A program made the translations under genes and the position numbers. DNA of 10,817 nt, taken from NCBI GenBank assembly GCA_043742865.1, contig JAYTXR010000045.1, forward strand, positions 1 through 10,817, given 5' to 3'. The notes beneath the pieces were generated by a model. It had not been told where the DNA came from, made no database searches, and saw nothing but the letters and a program-made list of their open reading frames with translations. This stretch comes from PALSA-911 sp043742865 (lineage in GTDB: Bacteria; Pseudomonadota; Alphaproteobacteria; Acetobacterales; Acetobacteraceae). Position 1 is the stretch's first letter. Each line of letters opens with the position of its first letter. This document shows positions 5,804-10,817 of this stretch, one piece after another.

Positions 5804-6920
5804 TTTGGCGTCACTGGTGGCGCAGGCCGAGGCGCTGGGCGATGCCCGCCGCTACATGGAAATCTGCAACGGCTGCCGCTACTGCGAGGGTTATTGCGCG
5901 GTGTTCCCGGCGATGGAGCTGCGGCGGGATTTCGCCGATGCCGATCTGAACTACCTGGCCAATCTCTGCCATGGCTGCCAGGGCTGCTTCTACGCCTGCC
6001 AGTACGCGCCGCCGCACGAGTTCGGCGTCAATGTGCCGAAGGCGTTCGCCCTGGTCCGCGCCGCCAGCTACGAGCAATACGCCTGGCCGCAACCGTTGGC
6101 CCGGCTGTTCCAGCGCAACGGGCTGGTAGTCTCCCTGGCGACTGCTTCGGGTCTGGCACTGGTGCTGCTTCTGTCGATGCTGTTGCGCCCGGCGCAGATG
6201 CTGACCAGCTGGCCAGTGCAACCCGGCGCATTCTACGCGGTCATTCCATTCCCGGTGATGATGTGGGGGGGATTGCTGAGCTTCGGCTTCGCCCTGGTGG
6301 CGATGTTCATGGGGGCGCGCAATTTCTGGCGCGACGCCGGAACCACCGGCATCGCCACGCGTGCCATCGGCGAGGCAGTTTGGGACATCCTGACGCTGAA
6401 GAACCTCGGCGGTGGCGGCCATGGCTGCAACGATCGCGACGAGAGTTTTTCCATGACGCGGCGCTATCTGCACCATTTCATGTTTTACGGTTTTCTGCTG
6501 TGCTTCGCCTCCACCTCCACCGGGACGGTGTTCCACCACTTCCTGGGGTGGCAGGCGCCGTATTCGCTGCTGAGCCTGCCGGTGGTTTTGGGCACGCTGG
6601 GCGGGGTCGGCCTGCTGATCGGCACCGGCGGGTTGTTCGCGATGAAATTCACCGATGACCCCAATCCGAAAGCGCGAAAATTGCTGGGCATGGATGTGGC
6701 GATGCTGGTGCTGCTGGCGCTGTCGGCGCTGACCGGACTGCTGCTGCTGGCGCTGCGCGCAACCGGCGCCATGGGGATCGCGCTGGCGGTGCATCTGGGC
6801 GTGATCCTGGCGCTGTTCCTGGTGCTGCCATACAGCAAGATGGTGCACGGCGTGTACCGCGGCGCGGCACTGCTGCGTCACGCGGTGGAACGCACCGGCA
6901 AGAAGCTCGGGACCGAATGA
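5790..6920 (+). CDS. tcuB: Tricarballylate utilisation Fe-S membrane protein TcuB (CitB-like)
   Basis: The electron-transfer partner that reoxidises the TcuA flavin and passes electrons to the membrane pool, 376 residues. The N-terminal domain carries two CxxCxxCxxxC clusters (C26, C29, C32, C36 and C60, C63, C66, C70), enough for two [4Fe-4S] centres. Six hydrophobic segments follow at roughly 112-132, 149-174, 227-251, 262-284, 301-322 and 328-350. Histidines in or near them (H228, H229, H249, H250, H335, H353) are possible haem ligands. The ATG overlaps the tcuA end by 14 bases and has a perfect AGGAGG nine bases upstream (5775-5780), so translation is independently strong as well as coupled. 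A run of seven G bases lies at 6265-6271. It converges with the hydroxyacid dehydrogenase gene. Confidence 0.92.
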   Translation: MSATSLASLVAQAEALGDARRYMEICNGCRYCEGYCAVFPAMELRRDFADADLNYLANLCHGCQGCFYACQYAPPHEFGVNVPKAFALVRAASYEQYAWPQPLARLFQRNGLVVSLATASGLALVLLLSMLLRPAQMLTSWPVQPGAFYAVIPFPVMMWGGLLSFGFALVAMFMGARNFWRDAGTTGIATRAIGEAVWDILTLKNLGGGGHGCNDRDESFSMTRRYLHHFMFYGFLLCFASTSTGTVFHHFLGWQAPYSLLSLPVVLGTLGGVGLLIGTGGLFAMKFTDDPNPKARKLLGMDVAMLVLLALSALTGLLLLALRATGAMGIALAVHLGVILALFLVLPYSKMVHGVYRGAALLRHAVERTGKKLGTE

Positions 6921-6949
6921 TCGCTACGCCCGAATAATCGCTACGCCCG
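6916..6949. repeat. 17-bp tandem duplication at a stop-to-stop junction
   Basis: The units at 6916-6932 and 6933-6949 differ at one base (AATGATCGC versus AATAATCGC at their starts). The left unit contains the tcuB stop TGA; the right unit contains the TAG stop of the convergent dehydrogenase gene. No stem-loop terminator is visible between the two genes. Confidence 0.85.
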
Positions 6950-7993
6950 GGGCCGGAACCCCATGATCCGCTCGAACCGGTCGCAATAGGCCGGCCAGAC
7001 ATCGGGGTTCAGGATGCGGTCGGGCTTCTTGCCGTCCAGTATGTCCAGCATCTGCTCGGCGGCGATGCGGGCGATGTTGTCGCGGGATTCATGGGTGACG
7101 CCGGCGGTGTGCGGACTGACCACCACGTTGTCGAACTGGAGCAATGGATGGTCGCTCGGCGGCGGCTCCTTCTCCCATACATCCAGCCCGGCGCCGGCCA
7201 GCTTGCCGGCGCGCAGCGCGTCCGCCAGTGCCATCTCGTCATGGATGAAGCCGCGCGCGGTGGTGATGAAATACGCGGTCGGTTTCATCAGCGCGTATTC
7301 CCGCGCCCCGATCAGCTTGCGGGTGCTGGCGATCAGCGGGCAGTTGATCGAGACGTAGTCCGACTGGCCCAGCAGCTCGTCAAGTTCCACCTTCTCCGCC
7401 CCTTTTGCGCGGATTTTTTCCGCACTTAGCAGCGGATCGAACGCCAAAACCCGCATGCGGAACAGCCCCCGGCACAGTTCCGCTACCCGGCCGCCGACAT
7501 GGCCGAGCCCGACGATGCCGATCGTGCGCCCGATCAGGTCATGGCCCTTGTAGTCGTTGCGCGGGATGTCGCTTTGGCGGCGCATGAAGTGGTTGGTCTC
7601 GATGATCCGCTTGGACAGGGTCAGCATCATCGCCATCACGTGCTCGGCCACCGCCTCCTTGTTGCCGCCGGCCTGGTTGACCGCCAGCACCCCCGCTTCG
7701 GTGCAATCCGCGAGATCGATCGTGTCGTAGCCGGAGCCGTTGGTGGAGACGACCACCAGGTTCGGCGTCTGCGCCAGCAGTGCGGCGGTGCCGAAATATT
7801 TTGGAAAAATCTCGTCGCGGGATGCGCCAATCTGGTAGCCATGCGCCTGCGCCAGCACCGGCTGGGCTTCGGTATCCGGGGTTTCGTTCTCCAGCCGGGT
7901 CAGCTGCACATCCGCACGCCGGCCGAGAATGTCGGCGAATACCGGGGAGGCCAAATATTTGACGTAGAATACGCGTTTGGTGTTGGCGGCCAT
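6941..7993 (-). CDS. D-isomer-specific 2-hydroxyacid dehydrogenase, NAD(P)-dependent
   Basis: A cytoplasmic 2-hydroxyacid/2-oxoacid oxidoreductase of the D-lactate/phosphoglycerate dehydrogenase superfamily, 350 residues. The Rossmann motif GLGHVG is at residues 162-167, and the catalytic triad is present as R247 (TTARGF), E276 (EKEPP) and H295 (SPHTAG). D186 at the end of the second strand (LAFDP) favours NAD over NADP. The start at 7993 has GGAGAA about 9-14 bases upstream; the frame continues upstream for 46 codons but that part crosses the divergent spacer. Substrate is open: phosphoglycerate, glycerate, lactate-type acids or sulfolactate are all handled by relatives. (S)-sulfolactate dehydrogenase SlcC belongs to this superfamily, which is suggestive beside a ComDE-type decarboxylase but not evidence of that activity. 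It has a long C-terminal tail after residue 325. Confidence 0.92.
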   Translation of the reverse strand: MAANTKRVFYVKYLASPVFADILGRRADVQLTRLENETPDTEAQPVLAQAHGYQIGASRDEIFPKYFGTAALLAQTPNLVVVSTNGSGYDTIDLADCTEAGVLAVNQAGGNKEAVAEHVMAMMLTLSKRIIETNHFMRRQSDIPRNDYKGHDLIGRTIGIVGLGHVGGRVAELCRGLFRMRVLAFDPLLSAEKIRAKGAEKVELDELLGQSDYVSINCPLIASTRKLIGAREYALMKPTAYFITTARGFIHDEMALADALRAGKLAGAGLDVWEKEPPPSDHPLLQFDNVVVSPHTAGVTHESRDNIARIAAEQMLDILDGKKPDRILNPDVWPAYCDRFERIMGFRPRA

Positions 7994-8084
7994 TGTTGCA
8001 ACTTCTCCGGGAACGGCATTGGGGGCGGCACTGCGAAGGACGACATGGTATACGTGTGTCCGTTCGCGTCCACCCGGAGAGACG

Positions 8085-8276
8085 ATGCCCCGCAAACTGA
8101 TCGCCAGCCTGCTCGGCCTGTTCGGCTTCATCGCCTATGTCATGATCGCGGTTGCCCTGGCCGACCGGGTGACCAACGCGAATGTTATCATCCAGACAAT
8201 CTACTTCCTGGCCGCCGGCGTATTGTGGACGATCCCGGCCCGATGGTTAATGCTTTGGTCCGTCCGCCAGCGATAA
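8085..8276 (+). CDS. DUF2842 family small membrane protein
   Basis: A 63-residue protein with a basic start (MPRK) and two hydrophobic segments (about residues 5-26 and 36-53), ending in a short basic tail. Length, two-helix layout and the YFLAAGVLWTIPARWLM block match the alphaproteobacterial DUF2842 family as I recall it. No function is known. The start at 8085 is chosen over longer in-frame forms because GGAGAG ends four bases upstream and the protein then begins at the first membrane segment. It is divergent from the hydroxyacid dehydrogenase across 91 bases and ends 95 bases before ugpB, with the Pho-box candidate in between. It is therefore unlikely to belong functionally to the transporter operon. 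Confidence 0.8.
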   Translation: MPRKLIASLLGLFGFIAYVMIAVALADRVTNANVIIQTIYFLAAGVLWTIPARWLMLWSVRQR

Positions 8277-8294
8277 CCGGAGCGGTTCTTCCAA

Positions 8295-8323
8295 GCGTCA
8301 TAATTTTGCCATGGCTGCGTCAC
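8295..8323 (+). promoter_or_regulatory. Candidate Pho box: three half-sites with 11-bp spacing upstream of ugpB
   Basis: Three 7-bp units start exactly 11 bases apart: GCGTCAT (8295-8301), TTGCCAT (8306-8312) and GCGTCAC (8317-8323). Against the PhoB half-site CTGTCAT (or CTGTCAC) each matches 5 of 7. PhoB binds such 7+4 direct repeats, and ugpB is a classical Pho-regulon gene. The array lies 48-77 bases upstream of the ugpB ATG. Only a weak -10 (TAGGCT, 8327-8332) follows. Confidence 0.6.
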
Positions 8324-8371
8324 ACCTAGGCTCTACGGCATTCGTGCCCCAGACCCGATGAGGAACCACCC

Positions 8372-9727
8372 ATGAAACGCCGTATTCTGCTCGCCGCCTC
8401 CGTCGCCCTCGCAGCCTTGCCGGCCGGTCTGTCCATGCCGGCGCAGGCACAATCGGCGCGCAGCAAGGTCATCTTCTGGCACGCGATGACCGGCCCGCTG
8501 GGGGAAACGCTGAACCTGCTGGTCAACGGCTTCAACATCAGCCAGCCATCGGCCGAAGTCACCGCCATCTTCAAAGGCACCTATGCGGACACCCTGACCG
8601 CCGCCATAGCGGCGTTCCGCGCCGGCGAGGCGCCGCATCTGGTACAGATATTCGAGGTCGGCACCGCCTCGATGCTGGCTGCCGGGCGCGCGGTCAAACA
8701 AACCTGGGAACTGATCCAGGAAACCGGCGTCGCGATCGACCCGGCGAATTACGTGCCGGCCATCCGCGGCTATTACAGCCTGGCGGACGGCAAACTGGCG
8801 TCGATGCCATTCAATTCCTCCACCGCGGTGATGTGGTACAACAAGGGCCAGTTCGAGAAAGCCGGCCTGGACCCCGAGAAACCCCCGGCCACCTGGGCGC
8901 AACTGGTCGAAGCCTGCCGCACGCTGAAGGCCAAATCCGCCGGCGGCACATCAACCTGGACGCCATCCACCACATCCTGGCCAACCTGGATTCAGCTCGA
9001 ACAGTTCAGCGCCATCCACAATTTGCCCTACGCCACCAGATCCAACGGCTTCGAAGGGCTGGACACCGAGCTGAAAATCAACGGCCCAGGTCAGATCAAG
9101 CAAATCCAGCGCCTGCTCGACATGGCCCGCGAAGGCCTGTTCAAATATGGCGGCAGGGACGGCGCGGCGGATGCGATCTTCCCCGCCGGGGAGGCGGCGA
9201 TCGCGTTCAACTCCTCGGGCGCGCGAGGTCAGATCAACCGAACTGCCAAATTCAAATGGGCCGCGGCATTGCTCCCCTACGACCCCGATATCATCGCCAA
9301 ACCGATCAACTCCATCATCGGCGGCGCCAGCCTGTGGACAATGACCGCTCCGACCCGCACCGCCGGCGAATATAAGGCCGCGGCGGAGTTCCTGAAATTC
9401 ATCGGCCTGCCGGAAAACGACGCCCGCTGGCACCAGCAAACCGGGTACGTGCCGGTAACCCCGGCCGGATTTGAACTGAGCCAACAACAGGGCTTCTACG
9501 AAAAAAACCCCGGCGCTGATCTGCCGTTCCAGCAACTGACCCGCGGCACGGTCACCGCCAACTCCAAAGGCATCCGCCTGGGCCGGATGCTGGAATTGCG
9601 CAGCATCATCGACGAAGAACTCGAAAAAGCCCTGCAAGGCCAGCAAAACGCCAAACAAGCCCTCGACTCCGCCACCACCCGCGGCAACAAAGTGCTCCGA
9701 GACTTCCAGCGGTCCGTGAAGGCGTGA
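8372..9727 (+). CDS. ugpB: sn-Glycerol-3-phosphate ABC transporter, periplasmic binding protein UgpB
   Basis: The periplasmic receptor of the Ugp importer, which takes up sn-glycerol 3-phosphate and glycerophosphodiesters as phosphate sources, 451 residues. A signal peptide covers residues 1-26 (basic MKRR, hydrophobic core, likely cut after AQA). Blocks shared with E. coli UgpB as I remember it include EVGTAS (95-100), MPFNSST (145-151), WIQLE (206-210), IIGGASLW (315-322), QTGYVP (356-361), FYEKNPGAD (375-383) and IRLG (401-404). The region before WIQLE is about five residues longer than in E. coli and contains a small internal near-repeat. The start at 8372 has TGAGGA about eight bases upstream. 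Codons become strongly C- and A-ending toward the 3' end, the reverse of the following permease gene. Regulation by PhoB is likely. Confidence 0.96.
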   Translation: MKRRILLAASVALAALPAGLSMPAQAQSARSKVIFWHAMTGPLGETLNLLVNGFNISQPSAEVTAIFKGTYADTLTAAIAAFRAGEAPHLVQIFEVGTASMLAAGRAVKQTWELIQETGVAIDPANYVPAIRGYYSLADGKLASMPFNSSTAVMWYNKGQFEKAGLDPEKPPATWAQLVEACRTLKAKSAGGTSTWTPSTTSWPTWIQLEQFSAIHNLPYATRSNGFEGLDTELKINGPGQIKQIQRLLDMAREGLFKYGGRDGAADAIFPAGEAAIAFNSSGARGQINRTAKFKWAAALLPYDPDIIAKPINSIIGGASLWTMTAPTRTAGEYKAAAEFLKFIGLPENDARWHQQTGYVPVTPAGFELSQQQGFYEKNPGADLPFQQLTRGTVTANSKGIRLGRMLELRSIIDEELEKALQGQQNAKQALDSATTRGNKVLRDFQRSVKA

Positions 9728-9730
9728 GGG

Positions 9731-9827
9731 TAGAAAGTAAGGCCAGGGGCGCTGCCCCTGGACCCCCGCCAGAGGCCCGGCCTCTGGCGGGGGTCCAGGG
9801 GGCAGCGCCCCCTGGCCTTGCTTCCTA
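9731..9827. repeat. 97-bp near-perfect palindrome between ugpB and ugpA
   Basis: The left arm (9731-9777) and right arm (9779-9827) are inverted copies meeting at a single base, 9778. They differ by one G and one C missing on the left and by two substitutions. Each arm includes CCAGGGGC-type hairpin sequence and GACCCCCGCC. The arms share AAGTAAGGCC and most of the following 30 bases with the outer arm of the element at 1466-1841, so both belong to one family. It can fold as one long hairpin or as smaller ones in each arm. It begins 4 bases after the ugpB stop and could act as an mRNA stabiliser or attenuator. Confidence 0.85.
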
Positions 9828-9840
9828 ACCGGTCGCCAAC

Positions 9841-10722
9841 ATGGAACGCCGGACGGTCTTTGAGCATCGTTGGTTGCCGGTGGGGTTGGTAGCGCCGCAG
9901 TTGGTTTTGACGGTGTTCTTTTTTCTTTGGCCAGCTGGGCAGGCGGTTTTGTCCAGTTTGCGGGCCGAGGATCCGTTTGGTTTGTCGATGCAGTTTGTCG
10001 GGCTGGATAATTTCGTCGCGTTGTTCGAGGACGAGTTGTATCGCGACACGGTTCGCCGGACCGTGGTGTTTTGTTTGAGCACCGCGTCGATCAGCATGGG
10101 TTTGGCGCTGGTTCTGGCGGTGTTCGCGGACCGGGAGTTTGCCGGGCGGGGGATTTATCGAACCCTGCTGATCTGGCCGTATGCGGTGGCGCCGGCCGTG
10201 GCGGCGGTGCTGTGGATTTTGCTGTTGCATCCGCAGATCGGTTTGGTTGGCGGTTGGCTGAACCGGCGCGGCCTCGGTTGGGATTACAAGCTGAACGGCA
10301 CCCAGGCGATGGCGATGGTGATTTTGGCCAGTGCCTGGAAGCAGGTCAGCTACAACTTCATTTTCTTCCTGGCCGGGCTGCAATCCATCCCCCGTGCGGT
10401 GACCGAGGCGGCGCGGATGGATGGCGCGCGCGGCTGGCGGCGGTTTCGCACCATCACGTTGCCGCTGCTGGCGCCGACGGTTTTGTTTCTTCTGGTGGTC
10501 AATCTGGTATACGCCGCGTTCGATACTTTCGGCACGATCCAGGCGCTGACCCAGGGCGGCCCGGGCAAGGACACCGAGACCTTGGTGGTGAAGGTCTACC
10601 GCGACGGGGTGGTCAATCTCGACCTCGGCTCGTCGGCGGCGCAATCGGTGGTGTTGATGGTCGGGGTGATCGCGCTGACGGCGCTGCAGTTCCGTTTTCT
10701 GGGCAGGCGGGGCGAACGATGA
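9841..10722 (+). CDS. ugpA: sn-Glycerol-3-phosphate ABC transporter, permease UgpA
   Basis: One of two inner-membrane permeases of the Ugp importer, 293 residues, normal length. The N-terminus (HRWLPVGLVAPQLVLTVFF) is typical of UgpA, with further membrane segments at about 76-96, 112-129, 158-178, 210-228 and 268-284. The cytoplasmic EAA loop, which docks the ATPase UgpC, is at residues 189-208 (EAARMDGARGW onward, with G195 in place). The start at 9841 gives the family N-terminus, but no Shine-Dalgarno sequence is visible: the 13 bases between the palindrome and ATG contain none. Codons are mostly G- and T-ending, unlike ugpB. The stop overlaps the ugpE start as ATGA. Confidence 0.95.
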   Translation: MERRTVFEHRWLPVGLVAPQLVLTVFFFLWPAGQAVLSSLRAEDPFGLSMQFVGLDNFVALFEDELYRDTVRRTVVFCLSTASISMGLALVLAVFADREFAGRGIYRTLLIWPYAVAPAVAAVLWILLLHPQIGLVGGWLNRRGLGWDYKLNGTQAMAMVILASAWKQVSYNFIFFLAGLQSIPRAVTEAARMDGARGWRRFRTITLPLLAPTVLFLLVVNLVYAAFDTFGTIQALTQGGPGKDTETLVVKVYRDGVVNLDLGSSAAQSVVLMVGVIALTALQFRFLGRRGER

Positions 10723-10817
10723 AGGGACGCACCGACTGGCTGGCGCATGTCGTGCTTGGCCTGGGGGTGCTGCTGTTTGCGCTGCCGGTCTGGCTGGTGC
10801 TGGCGGGCTCGACGCAG
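10719..10817 (+). CDS. ugpE: sn-Glycerol-3-phosphate ABC transporter, permease UgpE (5' part)
   Basis: The second permease of the Ugp importer, cut off by the window after 33 codons. The ATG overlaps the ugpA stop as ATGA. The visible chain has a short polar start (MKGRTDW) followed by a hydrophobic segment from about residue 9 to 29 (VVLGLGVLLFALPVWLVLAG), as expected for the first membrane helix of UgpE. Identity rests mainly on this plus its position after ugpA; the rest, and the ATPase gene ugpC, should lie downstream. Confidence 0.82.
   Translation, partial: MKGRTDWLAHVVLGLGVLLFALPVWLVLAGSTQ

Noticed and set aside
8041..8060. GTATAC-centred sequence in the dehydrogenase/DUF2842 spacer as an operator palindrome
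   Set aside because: Symmetry does not extend beyond the central six bases.
8940..9000. Possible local frameshift in ugpB, where an alternative frame reads well and a short near-repeat occurs
   Set aside because: The annotated frame keeps SWPTWIQLE directly after it and the alignment resumes in frame, so a small in-frame insertion of about five residues is enough.
9501..9508. A AAA AAC in the correct phase in ugpB, a canonical -1 frameshift heptamer
   Set aside because: The codons encode the conserved EKN of FYEKNPGAD, and a -1 shift meets a stop after about a dozen codons. Conservation of the protein explains the run.

Overview
The window reads as a stretch of chromosome from a GC-rich alphaproteobacterium, and Acetobacteraceae (Rhodopila/Acidiphilium-like) is my best guess. 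The grounds are the GC-rich codon use, a DUF2842 gene (an alphaproteobacterial small membrane protein family) and GC-rich palindromic repeats of a style I associate with that family. The placement is an inference from memory, not a search. No rRNA, tRNA, CRISPR array or transposase gene is visible.

Layout, left to right. (1) 1-1383, minus strand: a two-subunit 3-oxoacid/3-oxoadipate-type CoA-transferase, subunit A then B, followed by the first ten codons of another gene overlapping by ATGA. A candidate promoter lies at 1415-1442. (2) 1455-1859: a nested, multi-shell inverted-repeat element bounded by an 11-bp direct repeat. The right copy of that repeat contains the start codon of the next gene. 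(3) 1853-3084, plus strand: a beta-class carbonic anhydrase and a glutathione S-transferase-like protein. (4) 3090-4273, minus strand: a two-subunit thiamine-diphosphate decarboxylase of the sulfopyruvate/phosphonopyruvate decarboxylase (ComDE) type. (5) 4403-6920, plus strand and divergent from it: tcuA and tcuB, a tricarballylate-dehydrogenase flavoprotein and its Fe-S/membrane electron-transfer partner. (6) 6941-7993, minus strand: a D-2-hydroxyacid dehydrogenase. (7) 8085-8276, plus strand: a 63-residue DUF2842 membrane protein. (8) 8372 to the window end, plus strand: ugpB, ugpA and the start of ugpE, a glycerol-3-phosphate-type ABC importer. Three Pho-box-like half-sites lie upstream of ugpB, and a 97-bp near-perfect palindrome sits between ugpB and ugpA.

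How it may work together. The middle block (decarboxylase, TcuAB, hydroxyacid dehydrogenase, perhaps the CoA-transferase) looks like an organic-acid catabolic neighbourhood. TcuAB would feed electrons from a polycarboxylate into the membrane. The dehydrogenase could make a 2-oxoacid that the decarboxylase cleaves to an aldehyde. The real substrates are not fixed by sequence. The ugp block is a phosphate-scavenging importer probably under PhoB control.

The most unusual material is non-coding. There are two related repeat elements, one apparently inserted exactly at a start codon and one separating the binding-protein gene from its permeases. A sharp synonymous-codon reversal occurs at the second element, and two small tandem duplications lie exactly on gene junctions.
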